From: an uncultured Chlamydiae bacterium
Lineage (GTDB): Bacteria > Chlamydiota > Chlamydiia > Chlamydiales > Rhabdochlamydiaceae
Direction: 5' to 3'
Length of the DNA stretch: 64,000 nucleotides
NCBI GenBank assembly: GCA_903824495.1
Contig: CAIJXB010000035.1
Span: 62,001 to 126,000 of the forward strand
Shown: one piece after another, positions 8,655 to 16,882 of the stretch
How the letters are laid out: each line of letters begins with the position of its first letter
Numbering within the stretch: the first letter of the stretch is position 1
Position numbers and translations under genes: made by a program
Notes under the pieces: generated by a model
Told to the model about the DNA's origin: nothing
The model's database searches: none
What the model saw: the letters and a program-made list of their open reading frames with translations, nothing else

Positions 8655-8753
8655 AATCTCGTATACCTGAAATTTTTTAAAAAATCGCACTCATCCTACC
8701 TGAACCCTCCCTTATCCATCAAGAACAAAATCCAAAATCTGTAAATTCCTTGC

Positions 8754-8783
8754 TTGCAAAGAAATCCCCGTTAGGCTTATAAC
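8754..8783 (+). promoter_or_regulatory. Candidate sigma-66 promoter for rpmJ–rpsN
   Basis: TTGCAA (8754–8759) and TATAAC (8778–8783) are separated by 18 bases, in the intergenic region between divergent rpmH and rpmJ. The predicted start lies about 30 bases before rpmJ. The −35 box is embedded in TTGCTTGCAA. Confidence 0.45.
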
Positions 8784-8818
8784 AGTAGGTAGCTTTTAAA
8801 TTTTACCGGACTATTCAC

Positions 8819-8956
8819 ATGAAAGTTAGAGCATCTATTAAGGCAGACCCATCTAAAGGCGACAAAATTGTACGACGCAGAGGTCGGGTTTACGTAGTTA
8901 ACAAATTGGATCCAAATCGCAAGCAGAGACAAAAAGGTCCTGCTCGTAAAAAGTAA
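8819..8956 (+). CDS. rpmJ: 50S ribosomal protein L36
   Basis: 45 residues: [20 protein letters not shown], then [17 protein letters not shown]. This is the longer, Cys-free L36 form, lacking the Cys3His zinc ligands of the short form. It is placed 18 bases before rpsN and shares its promoter region; the pair matches the C. trachomatis rl36–rs14 order. Confidence 0.95.
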   Translation: MKVRASIKADPSKGDKIVRRRGRVYVVNKLDPNRKQRQKGPARKK

Positions 8957-8974
8957 CAAGAAAGTATAGGTTTT

Positions 8975-9280
8975 ATGGCAAAAACATCTTCTATCGCACG
9001 GCAGAAAAAAAGAGAAAGAATGGTTGCTCTGAAGTGGGAAAAGCGTCAGCAACTCAAAAAAATTATTTTAGATCTTTCCAAGAGCGAAGAAGAACGCTCT
9101 GATGCTGTTGTAGCTTTGAATAAATTACCTAAGAACTCTTCTCCTGTTCGTTTGCGCAATCGTTGCCAAATCACAGGTAGAGCTAGAGGGTGCCTTAGAA
9201 AGTTTAAGTTATCCCGTCTTTGCTTCCGCGAGATGGCTAATCTGGGACTTATTCCTGGTGTCGTTAAGGCGAGCTGGTAG
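8975..9280 (+). CDS. rpsN: 30S ribosomal protein S14
   Basis: 101 residues, the long zinc-free S14 form. [17 protein letters not shown] at the start and [26 protein letters not shown] and GVVKASW at the end are diagnostic. It contacts 16S rRNA in the 30S head. A strong intrinsic terminator follows. Confidence 0.97.
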   Translation: MAKTSSIARQKKRERMVALKWEKRQQLKKIILDLSKSEEERSDAVVALNKLPKNSSPVRLRNRCQITGRARGCLRKFKLSRLCFREMANLGLIPGVVKASW

Positions 9281-9290
9281 TCTTTCAAGA

Positions 9291-9324
9291 AAAGAACCTT
9301 CTTTTACGGAAGGTTCTTTTTTTT
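9291..9324 (+). terminator. Intrinsic terminator after rpsN
   Basis: An 11-bp perfect stem (AAAGAACCTTC / GAAGGTTCTTT) with a 7-base loop is followed by a T run. It ends the rpmJ–rpsN unit, and its T tract reaches the stop of the convergent GYF_2 gene. Confidence 0.85.
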
Positions 9325-9703
9325 ATTCCGAAGGAAACACATCCTTCCATTGTCTCCAATGAGTCATTGTTTCATTCCAAATATACGTATCTTCAACAAG
9401 TTTTCCTTCTTGCTTCATTTCCTGTAGCTTAACAAAGCTCATAGGACCCATTTGTTGCTCGTTTTCATCCAAATAGTACCAGATCGTCTCTGCAGGAAAA
9501 GGAAGTGGAGGGGCTACTTTTACAGGGGGAGGGGTTTTTGCTTTCTGTTTTTTTAGAACACGTGGGAGAAAAATAAAGATTAGTAGGGGAATCAGCCCAA
9601 AAAAAGCGCAGATGCTAAACCAAAAAAAGGGGTTTAATTTTCGCTTCTTTGCAACGTAGGCTCCTACAAAGCCCATAGCAAAGAGACATAGAAGATTTCC
9701 CAT
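9323..9703 (-). CDS. Membrane-anchored GYF_2 (DUF4339) domain protein
   Basis: 126 residues from ATG 9703, chosen because AAAGGTG lies 8 bases upstream; a TTG seven codons earlier has no such site. Two hydrophobic helices (LLCLFAMGFVGAYVA, then FFWFSICAFFGLIPLLIFIF) are followed by a Pro-rich linker and a C-terminal GYF_2 domain (IWYYLDENEQQMGPMSFVKL...DTYIWNETMTHWRQW). GYF_2 domains are believed to bind proline-rich peptides. Function is unknown; the domain probably faces the cytoplasm. Confidence 0.75.
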   Translation of the reverse strand: MGNLLCLFAMGFVGAYVAKKRKLNPFFWFSICAFFGLIPLLIFIFLPRVLKKQKAKTPPPVKVAPPLPFPAETIWYYLDENEQQMGPMSFVKLQEMKQEGKLVEDTYIWNETMTHWRQWKDVFPSE

Positions 9704-9778
9704 ATGTAATACACCTTTTCTCAAATAAGTTTTTTAGCTATGATCATAACAGACCTGCATATTAAAAACGAGGATGAC

Positions 9779-10213
9779 ATGGAGAGCCCACTTAAACACA
9801 TCGATACAAAAGAAGTAGAACTACCGGATACCGTATTCATTCGGGATATTGAAAGCCGTGTCTTTCAATCGATTGCTATACAGTGTCTTTCTAAAATTGA
9901 AGGAGTTTCTTTACTTGAAGGAACCTTTATTGACTCTTTGCTAGGACGTGATCCTAATGACCGCGTAAAGGGGATTCATGTGGATCAAGACTCAAAAACG
10001 CATTCAATCATGATCAAAGTAGAGATCAACATTGCCTACGGCGTTTCCATCCCTGAAAAAGCGGAAGAAGTGCAACAAAAGATTGCTAAAGAGATCGGTT
10101 TTTTAACAGGACTTCATGTAGCATCTGTGCATGTGATCTTTAAAAATCTCATCCCTTGCAAGAACTCTTTAGAAGACACCACTAAGAAAGAAATGGAGTG
10201 TCTAGAAGTTTAG
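9779..10213 (+). CDS. Asp23/Gls24 family protein
   Basis: 144 residues. The segment from VFIRDIESRVFQSIAIQCLS through IMIKVEINIAYGVSIPEKAE and QQKIAKEIGFLTGLHVASVH matches the Asp23/Gls24 (DUF322) fold. Gram-positive members are envelope-stress proteins at the membrane; the chlamydial role is unknown. The start was placed at ATG 9779 because GAGG lies 5 bases before it; an in-frame ATG at 9740 has no ribosome-binding site. A good terminator follows. Confidence 0.75.
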   Translation: MESPLKHIDTKEVELPDTVFIRDIESRVFQSIAIQCLSKIEGVSLLEGTFIDSLLGRDPNDRVKGIHVDQDSKTHSIMIKVEINIAYGVSIPEKAEEVQQKIAKEIGFLTGLHVASVHVIFKNLIPCKNSLEDTTKKEMECLEV

Positions 10214-10231
10214 ATCAAGTCTTTACTTTAT

Positions 10232-10274
10232 AAAATAAGCGACAAGGCAACTAGCTCTGTCGCTTATTTTTTTG
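10232..10274 (+). terminator. Intrinsic terminator after the Asp23-family gene
   Basis: A 13-bp perfect stem (AAAATAAGCGACA / TGTCGCTTATTTT) closes a 13-base loop and ends in a T run. Confidence 0.8.
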
Positions 10275-10285
10275 TCTTAATCTAG

Positions 10286-10377
10286 AAAGATAGCGCTGAT
10301 TATCTTCGCAAAACAGCGCTATCTATGTTTTTAAGGCACATTCCGCTGAATATCGATAGATAATCAGCGCTATCTTT
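10286..10377. repeat. 20-bp inverted repeat with a third half-copy between two convergent genes
   Basis: A left arm at 10286–10305 (core GATAGCGCTGATTATC) and its exact reverse complement at 10358–10377 are 52 bases apart. A partial third copy, CAGCGCTATCT, lies at 10314–10324. Each copy contains the self-complementary AGCGCT. It lies in the 245-base gap between the Asp23-family gene and the stop of the MOMP-like gene, which holds no coding sequence. Confidence 0.85.
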
Positions 10378-10458
10378 TTCTCGTTTCTAAACAAGTAGAT
10401 TGATTCTCAGGTATTTGTGATTTTTTGAAACAAAAAGGCGCCTTTCTCTTCACAAAAC

Positions 10459-11520
10459 CTAGAAATCAAATCGTAGACGAACAGAAAGACCTTGGAGAAC
10501 GAGATTGCCCCCGAGTGCTAGACCTTGGTTTCCTGGAAGTTGATTTTGATCAAACCAAATTTGCTCTTCCCATCCAGCTTGAGCGCTAAAGTGGAAGCGG
10601 TTGTTACAAAACCATTGATCCTTTCTTAATCCCAAAGCAAGCTCAATAACAGGAGTGGCTGTGTGGAACTGGCCGACGTTGGAAACGGGGATTACAGTTG
10701 CATCATCTTGCTCTACGCTGTCTTTTCTCTTTGTTTTAAAGTCGCCCCAAAGACTTGAGAGGGCCACATCACCATAAAGACTCCAAGTTCCAGCTAGGTG
10801 CCAGCCCATGTTGCATCCTGTACGGATTCCCATTCCAACAAATGAGCTTCTGAGTTTACTTAGGTAATCAAAATCTCCTAAGTCATTAACGCCTGAATAG
10901 GATCTAGTGTTGTGTTGATTTTGCCAGGAGCCTTTGAGTCCTACAAAAGGTCTCAAAGAAAGGTATTTGCTGATGTAAAAATTTCTGCCGAGCTCTAAAT
11001 CTAGAGCATTGAAATGAAGTCTCCAAACAGAACTTGCTTCCACAAAGTAGGCATCAGGTCCAAGGTCGACAAAGGGTGTAAAGGTTGGAGTGAGTCCTAC
11101 ACTTTCCTCTCCACTTACAGAACCTTTATTGTGGTTGGATTGAAACCATGTGTAGTTAAGGGCCATGTCCCAAAGATCATGACCAAAGCTAAATCCAAGA
11201 CCAGCTTTAAAGCCTGTGCGGAACTTGAATTTAAGTTGCGCAACACTGCCAGGGCGTGTGCTTTCGGTTGTGTCATTTGTAAAGCCCGTTGCAGCATATT
11301 GCATGTTGTCTTGTCTTGCTGTCCAATACAGATAATCACCTGTAAAAAATACGCCGCAGCCATCGATCACTCGAGGACCAGCGCTAGGTGTTACATCGTG
11401 ATAGATGCTCGGATAGTCAATGATCTTGCCTTCCGGGATTTGAATGTCATTGTCGTTTGAAGAATCTGCATAGATAGCAGTAGCAAAAATAAAAGGAGCA
11501 AGCATCAATTTTTTCATCAT
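10459..11520 (-). CDS. MOMP-like outer-membrane porin (Legionella-type MOMP family)
   Basis: 353 residues with a signal peptide (MMKKLMLAPFIFATAIYA). The mature part begins with an acidic stretch and IDGCGVFFTGDYLYWTARQD, a pattern common in MOMP-like porins of Simkania and Waddlia and in the Legionella MOMP family. Alternating strand patterns continue to a C-terminal Phe (SVRLRFDF), the signal for BAM-dependent insertion. Few Cys residues are present, unlike Chlamydiaceae MOMP, so it is not a cysteine-rich complex protein. The start at ATG 11520 is preceded by GGAG at 6 bases; the adjacent ATG is an alternative. The substrate is unknown. Confidence 0.78.
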   Translation of the reverse strand: MMKKLMLAPFIFATAIYADSSNDNDIQIPEGKIIDYPSIYHDVTPSAGPRVIDGCGVFFTGDYLYWTARQDNMQYAATGFTNDTTESTRPGSVAQLKFKFRTGFKAGLGFSFGHDLWDMALNYTWFQSNHNKGSVSGEESVGLTPTFTPFVDLGPDAYFVEASSVWRLHFNALDLELGRNFYISKYLSLRPFVGLKGSWQNQHNTRSYSGVNDLGDFDYLSKLRSSFVGMGIRTGCNMGWHLAGTWSLYGDVALSSLWGDFKTKRKDSVEQDDATVIPVSNVGQFHTATPVIELALGLRKDQWFCNNRFHFSAQAGWEEQIWFDQNQLPGNQGLALGGNLVLQGLSVRLRFDF

Positions 11521-11594
11521 AAAAATCTCCAAAGTGTGGTGGAATGAAGAGGGACATGATGGAAAATTAAAGACTAAAAAGCAAATTAGATTTA

Positions 11595-13430
11595 CTACTT
11601 AGAAATCTTTTTTATGTGGTTGATGTCTTTAGAGGTGATGCCTTGCACTTTCTTAAGAGCTTCTTCGGATTGCGAGAGGATATTGGATAAACTTCCAAAG
11701 GCCTGAAGAAGTCTTTTCTTTTTGATGGGACCGATTCCAGGAATGGAATCGACCTTACTACTCACTAGTTTTTTCTCATGAGCTTTTCTATAAAAAGAGA
11801 TCGCTTGTTTATGAGCGGCGTCTCTGATTCTTTGTAGGAAAAACAGAAGGGGAGAGTGCGCTGGCAAAGAAATAGGTTCTGCTTTGCCAGGAATGCATAT
11901 TTTTTCTAGTGTAAGACCTTTGTCATGTCTTCCTTTTTCTTTCACAAGAGAAACTACATCAACATGGATGATTTCAAGCTCTTTTAAAACATCGAGCGCA
12001 ATACCAAGTTGACCTTTACCCCCATCGATGATTAAAAGATCGGGAAAATCATCTTCTTCTTTAGCTCGAAGAAGTCTACGGGTGAGTACTTGATGCAAAG
12101 CGGCGTAGTCATCGGGTTTGTCGATCCCTTTTACGTGGTAGAGTCTCATCTTTTTCTTGTCTTCTTCTCCATCGATAAAAACAACAGAAGAGGCGACGAG
12201 ATGAGAGCCTGATAGATTGGATGTGTCAAAGCACTCGATCCTTTTAGGGTAACGATTTAGAGGAAGGAGTTCGCTTAGCTGGGATAGGATCTTTTCTTTG
12301 GAAGCCTGTATGTCAGCTTTTTGTTGAAAAGAGCTCCTAGCATTTTTCTGCGCAAGATCAAGAAGATCTTTGCTGCTTCCTTTTTTAGGACAGGTAAGAG
12401 CGCACAGTTTTGCCTTCGGATGAAAGTCTTTTAAAACAGATGCGATCTCCTTTGCATTTGTAAGTGAGAGAGGAGTTAAAATCTCTTCTGGCAAGGGAGC
12501 TTTGTTTTCTAGGGAGTAGTGCTGCAGGATAAAAGAGGAGAGGATGTCTTCTTCTTCGTCGATGAGGTGGGAAAAGGGGAATGTTAAGCTATTGATGAGT
12601 GTTCCCTCTCGAAATGCCAACAAGGAGATCAGAACCTGATCAGCCTGCCGATAAAAACCGATCACATCGACGTTTTTCTCTTGAGATTTTTGAAAGATGG
12701 TGGTTTCTTGGGTTACGTGCTTGATCTGTTGAATGGTTCGAAGCAAGGAGCCAGCCTTTTCAAACTCTAGAGCCCCCGAGGCTTTTTCCATTTCTTTTGT
12801 TAAGTGATCAAGGATTCCCTGACTGCCCCCTTTTAAAAACTCTATGGCGCTCTCAACATAAGTGGCATATTCCTCTTTAGAGCAAAGGCCGCAGCAGGGC
12901 GCTATGCACTTTTTCATTGAATAGAGAAGGCAAGGACGGGTCCTTCTTTTAAACTCTTCGTCGGAGCATTGTCTTAAGGGGAAGAGCTTCGCCATCAGCT
13001 CAAAGGTTTGTTTCGCAGAAACGGCGCTTGTATAGGGACCAAAATGCAAAGCGTCGTTAGATGGCTTGCCTTTGAGGCGCACTAACTTTAGCCGAGGCCA
13101 GGCCTCTTTAGGATTGATGGAAAGGCTGATGTAGGTCTTGTCATCTTTTAAAAGAACATTGAACTTGGGCTGGTATTTCTTGATGAAGGTGTTTTCTAAA
13201 AGAAGGGCCTCTTTTTCGGTCGAGACTACAACAGTTTCAATCGAGGCAAGCTCCAAGACTAGCAAAGGGATCATAGCCCTTAAATCCCTGCCTGGTAAAA
13301 AGTATTGCTTGAGCCTTTTTTGAAGGGAATTGGCTTTACCAACATAAATAACCTTTCCTTCCCCATTTTTCATTATGTATACGCCGGCATCGGAGGGGTA
13401 AAGGTCAAGCTGCTTGGGATCGAATGGCAT
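11595..13430 (-). CDS. uvrC: UvrABC excinuclease subunit C
   Basis: 611 residues with the full UvrC layout: N-terminal GIY-YIG nuclease (SDAGVYIMKNGEGKVIYVGK), a Cys-rich patch (RPCLLYSMKKCIAPCCGLC), a UVR motif (ILDHLTKEMEKASGALEFEK), the RNase H-like 5' endonuclease (IECFDTSNLSGSHLVAS, DLLIIDGGKGQL) and tandem helix-hairpin-helix at the end (SIPGIGPIKKKRLLQAFG). It makes both incisions in nucleotide excision repair. uvrC next to mutS matches C. trachomatis order. Confidence 0.96.
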   Translation of the reverse strand: MPFDPKQLDLYPSDAGVYIMKNGEGKVIYVGKANSLQKRLKQYFLPGRDLRAMIPLLVLELASIETVVVSTEKEALLLENTFIKKYQPKFNVLLKDDKTYISLSINPKEAWPRLKLVRLKGKPSNDALHFGPYTSAVSAKQTFELMAKLFPLRQCSDEEFKRRTRPCLLYSMKKCIAPCCGLCSKEEYATYVESAIEFLKGGSQGILDHLTKEMEKASGALEFEKAGSLLRTIQQIKHVTQETTIFQKSQEKNVDVIGFYRQADQVLISLLAFREGTLINSLTFPFSHLIDEEEDILSSFILQHYSLENKAPLPEEILTPLSLTNAKEIASVLKDFHPKAKLCALTCPKKGSSKDLLDLAQKNARSSFQQKADIQASKEKILSQLSELLPLNRYPKRIECFDTSNLSGSHLVASSVVFIDGEEDKKKMRLYHVKGIDKPDDYAALHQVLTRRLLRAKEEDDFPDLLIIDGGKGQLGIALDVLKELEIIHVDVVSLVKEKGRHDKGLTLEKICIPGKAEPISLPAHSPLLFFLQRIRDAAHKQAISFYRKAHEKKLVSSKVDSIPGIGPIKKKRLLQAFGSLSNILSQSEEALKKVQGITSKDINHIKKISK

Positions 13431-13442
13431 TTTTTTTGATAT

Positions 13443-13661
13443 TTATTGAGTTTTTGTGGGGATTTGCACGACCTGGGGTCTACTTCCTTGTTTAGGTAGC
13501 GCAGAGATCTCCTCTTCTTCGTTAAAAAGGGACTCTTGAGACATTTCTACCTCTTCTTCGGCTTTTTCTTCCAATGATAATTCTGTAAGGGAAACGTTTT
13601 GAGTCGGAAGACTCTGGATTTGCATAAAAGGAAGTAAAAGGAGAAGAAGACGTTTAATCAT
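13443..13661 (-). CDS. Small secreted acidic protein, unknown
   Basis: 72 residues. A short signal-like segment (MIKRLLLLLLPFMQIQSLP) is followed by a very acidic, Glu-rich body and a Pro/Gln tail. No family is recognised. It lies between mutS and uvrC on the same strand, 12 bases before uvrC, so it is probably co-transcribed. The coding call rests on the clean start, the signal-like N-terminus and the position. Confidence 0.5.
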   Translation of the reverse strand: MIKRLLLLLLPFMQIQSLPTQNVSLTELSLEEKAEEEVEMSQESLFNEEEEISALPKQGSRPQVVQIPTKTQ

Positions 13662-13735
13662 GAAAACACCGACTATTTATTTGTTTTGTTATTATTCTTT
13701 AATAATAAATCATTTTAATTTAAAATCAAGTGTAA

Positions 13736-16333
13736 TTATAATAATAACTTCTTCCATTCAAAGAGTAGCTTTAAAGCATCCATTGGCGAGAGTGTATTAA
13801 GATCCAAGTCTTTAAGTTTGTCTGAAAGAGGATCTTTCTGAGGGGCTGCGGGCTCAAAAAGAGAAAGCTGCAGCTCTTGTGCCTTCGCCATCTTTTTTTC
13901 TGTTTTCCCTTTTTCTAAAGAAACCAGCATGTTTCGCGCGTTCTTTAGAAGAGAAGCTGGCAGTCCTGCGAGCTTGGCTACATGGATCCCATAGCTTTTA
14001 TCCGTGCCCCCGCGAACAATCTTTCGAAGGAATACGATGTCTTTATCCGATTCGTGGACAGCAACGTTGTAGTTGATGGCCCCTGGGATTTTTCCCTCTA
14101 ACTGGGTGAGCTCGCAGTAATGGGTAGCAAAGAGCGTTTTGGCTTGCTTGCCGGGGGTTGTGAGCAAATACTCTGCAACAGCCCAAGCAATCGAAATGCC
14201 ATCATAGGTGCTCGTTCCTCTCCCAATCTCATCGAGGATTACTAAGGAGCGCTCTGTTGCCCCATGTAAAATGTTTGCCGTCTCTGTCATTTCTACCATG
14301 AAGGTCGACTGGCCTTTGGCGAGGTTGTCACTTGCTCCGATGCGGGTAAAGACCTTGTCTATGATGCCGATGTGGGCTTTTTTTGCTGGAACAAAGGAGC
14401 CGATCTGAGCCAAGATAGCGATCAAAGCGACTTGTCTGATGAAGGTCGACTTTCCTGCCATATTCGGCCCTGTAATGACAAAAAGACGATTGTCACCAGA
14501 GTCTAAAAATGTGTCGTTAGGGATGAATGAATCTGAGCGAAGGGTTGATTCGATGACAGGGTGTCTTCCCCCTTCAACATGGAAAATAGATCCTTCATCA
14601 ACAATAGGGCAGACGTAGTCATTTTTGGAAGCAACGGCTGCAAGGGATGAAAGGCAGTCAATTTCAGCGATAGCTTTGGCAATATCCCGAATCATTGTGC
14701 CATAAACGGCCACACTAACTCGTAGCTCATGGAAAAGATGAGACTCTAAAGAAGCAATTTTGTCCTCTGCTGAAAGAACCTTATGTTCATACTCCTTTAG
14801 CTCAGGAGTGATGAAGCGCTCAGCATTGAGAAGAGTTTGCCGTCTTTGAAAAGAAGAGGGCATTTTTTCGGCCTGACCCCGACTGACTTCAATGTAGTAG
14901 CCAAAAGCTTTTGTGAACCCAACTTTGAGCGTTTTAATTTGAGTTTCTTCTCTAAGGGTATTTTGGTAGCTTGCGATCCATTGATGATCGTGACCGCAAA
15001 TTCTTCGAAGTTCATCAAGCTCCGGATTGAATCCCTCTTTGATCACATTTCCATCACTCAATCTAAAAGGGGGTTCATCACTTAAAGCTAAGTCGATCTT
15101 TTGAGTGATTTCTGATACATCGCAGAGCTTTTTTGTCAGCTCATTCACAAGAGGCGACGATGTCACTTCTAATAAGGAAAGAAGCGTTGGAGCTTCATTC
15201 AATGAGATTTTTAGCCCTAAAAGGTCTTTAGGACTTGCAAAGCCTGTTTCTATCTTCATGATCAGTCTTTCCAAATCTTTGATTTGGCTAAGGCACTGAA
15301 CCAAATCTTTAAAACCGGAAAAAGAGAGAAAAAAGTGAATCGCTTCTTGTCTTTTTTTAATATCATCTACAGAAAGCAAGGGGTGGGTGAGCCAGTTTTT
15401 TAAAAGCCTTGCTCCCATGGGAGTCTGAGTTTGATCAAGAAGGTAAAGAAGACTGCTACGAGTTTCTCCATCATGTAGGGACTGTAAAATTTCCAAATGC
15501 CTTAAGCTAACGCCATCTAAGCACATGTACTTGCCGAGTTTTTCTTTTTTTAGGGTTTGTATATGGCTAATGGATCCATTAAGGTCATCTTTTACATAAG
15601 CGAGTAGGCTTCCTGCTGCATGAAGGGCAGCATCCATGCCTTGCATGCCAAAACTATCGAGGGAAAGGACTTGGAAATGGGAGATTAGAAAGTTTACTGT
15701 TAGTTCAGGATCAAAGTGCCACTGCTCTCTGGTAGAGAGCAGGCAGGAGATTTGACTTTGAAGGTCCTTGAGAGGTTGCTCATAGAGGGCTGCGGTTTTT
15801 TCTGAGATAAGAAGTTCTTTGGGACAAAGCCTAATGAGCTCATCAGAGAGGGAAGAAAACGTTTCAAATTCAAGAACTTTAAACTCAGCAGTTGTTAAGT
15901 CTAGAACGCTAAGGCCTAATGCATGATTGAAATGGGAGAGACATGCTATAAAGTTATTAGATTTTTCAGAAAGCAGAGAAGAGTTGATCAAAGTCCCAGG
16001 GGTTACAATCCTTACAACTTCCCTTTTTACGATCCCTTTGACTTGTTTTGGGTCCTCTACTTGTTCAGCGACTGCAACGCGGTACCCTTTTCCAACAAGT
16101 TTATCAATATAACCTTCACTTGTATGGAAAGGGATCCCTGCCATGGGAGTCTCTTGTCTTTTGGTCAAAGTAAGCTCTAGCTCTTTTGCAAGAGTGACGG
16201 CGTCTGCATAAAAGGCTTCATAAAAATCTCCAAGACGAAAGAGCAAAAGGGCTCCTTCTGATTTTTTTTTGCACTCATGCCATTGCAGCATCATAGGGGA
16301 GATTTTTTCATCAAGAGTTGCGTCTGTTGCCAT
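13736..16333 (-). CDS. mutS: DNA mismatch repair protein MutS
   Basis: 865 residues. The mismatch-recognition domain is intact (SPMMLQWHECKKKSEGALLL, FRLGDFYEAFYADA), followed by connector, lever and clamp, then the ABC ATPase with GPNMAGKSTFIRQVALI (Walker A), STFMVEMTETANILHGAT (signature region), LVILDEIGRGTSTYDG (Walker B) and FATHYCEL. It detects mispairs and starts repair. It overlaps the upstream small gene by 23 bases. Confidence 0.97.
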   Translation of the reverse strand: MATDATLDEKISPMMLQWHECKKKSEGALLLFRLGDFYEAFYADAVTLAKELELTLTKRQETPMAGIPFHTSEGYIDKLVGKGYRVAVAEQVEDPKQVKGIVKREVVRIVTPGTLINSSLLSEKSNNFIACLSHFNHALGLSVLDLTTAEFKVLEFETFSSLSDELIRLCPKELLISEKTAALYEQPLKDLQSQISCLLSTREQWHFDPELTVNFLISHFQVLSLDSFGMQGMDAALHAAGSLLAYVKDDLNGSISHIQTLKKEKLGKYMCLDGVSLRHLEILQSLHDGETRSSLLYLLDQTQTPMGARLLKNWLTHPLLSVDDIKKRQEAIHFFLSFSGFKDLVQCLSQIKDLERLIMKIETGFASPKDLLGLKISLNEAPTLLSLLEVTSSPLVNELTKKLCDVSEITQKIDLALSDEPPFRLSDGNVIKEGFNPELDELRRICGHDHQWIASYQNTLREETQIKTLKVGFTKAFGYYIEVSRGQAEKMPSSFQRRQTLLNAERFITPELKEYEHKVLSAEDKIASLESHLFHELRVSVAVYGTMIRDIAKAIAEIDCLSSLAAVASKNDYVCPIVDEGSIFHVEGGRHPVIESTLRSDSFIPNDTFLDSGDNRLFVITGPNMAGKSTFIRQVALIAILAQIGSFVPAKKAHIGIIDKVFTRIGASDNLAKGQSTFMVEMTETANILHGATERSLVILDEIGRGTSTYDGISIAWAVAEYLLTTPGKQAKTLFATHYCELTQLEGKIPGAINYNVAVHESDKDIVFLRKIVRGGTDKSYGIHVAKLAGLPASLLKNARNMLVSLEKGKTEKKMAKAQELQLSLFEPAAPQKDPLSDKLKDLDLNTLSPMDALKLLFEWKKLLL

Positions 16334-16778
16334 AAAGAAGCGTTCCTATTTTTTTAAAGCACTGTTTCCAAAAAGAGAGAGTAGGTGGAGGGGTCGGAAA
16401 AACATCTTGGAATGATTTTCGAATGGCCGGATGTTCTTTATAGTCTTGTTTTACAGAGTGGCCTAAAGAAGAAGCTGTTCCTTCTTTTGCTTCAAGCAGT
16501 ACTTTTTCAAGTTGCGTTTGGCAGCTTTGATTCCAAATATGTAAAAGTTTTAAATCTTCATCAAGACGAAGAAGTTGTCCAATTAAATCGTCTAAGGCGA
16601 TTCTTGGTTTTGAACTTTGAAGTCTTGATGGAGGACTTGTTGTCTGCTGTACTTCAAGACGGAGTTGAAAGATTTTAATGAGTAGAGGGATCATGACATT
16701 TTTGATCTGTCCCTGTAACCCGGAAAGCCCCGGATCGCGAGGGGATTCACAAGAAGTGATTTCATCTAATTCTAACAA
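16311..16778 (-). CDS. Conserved chlamydial hypothetical protein between mutS and dnaG
   Basis: 155 residues, mostly helical, with a central helix LDDLIGQLLRLDEDLKLLHI and no signal peptide. No known domain is recognised. C. trachomatis also has a hypothetical gene (CT793, from memory) between mutS and dnaG, so I infer the same gene by position only. Its 3' end overlaps the mutS start by 23 bases, implying coupling. It diverges from dnaG across a 104-base promoter region. Confidence 0.6.
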   Translation of the reverse strand: MLELDEITSCESPRDPGLSGLQGQIKNVMIPLLIKIFQLRLEVQQTTSPPSRLQSSKPRIALDDLIGQLLRLDEDLKLLHIWNQSCQTQLEKVLLEAKEGTASSLGHSVKQDYKEHPAIRKSFQDVFPTPPPTLSFWKQCFKKIGTLLYGNRRNS

Positions 16779-16818
16779 AGCTCTCTCCTAATTTCTAGTA
16801 TAGTCCAAGGGAAATTGT

Positions 16819-16847
16819 TTGACAGCAGTACAAACCTAAGATAAAGT
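16819..16847 (+). promoter_or_regulatory. Candidate promoter for dnaG
   Basis: A consensus −35 TTGACA (16819–16824) and TAAAGT (16842–16847) with a 17-base spacer lie 36 bases before the dnaG start. Confidence 0.6.
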
Positions 16848-16882
16848 GTAGGAGAATAACTAATAGATCTCAATCGATTTCC

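Noticed and set aside
10286..10377. CRISPR-like repeat
   Set aside because: Only three partial copies in mixed orientation with no regular spacers and no cas gene.
10434..10445. GGCGCC-centred 12-bp palindrome near the MOMP-like stop
   Set aside because: No loop is possible without breaking most pairs, and the T run is weak; not called a terminator.
13661..13735. Terminator between mutS and the small secreted gene
   Set aside because: The 75-base gap is AT-rich but has no stable stem with a T tract.
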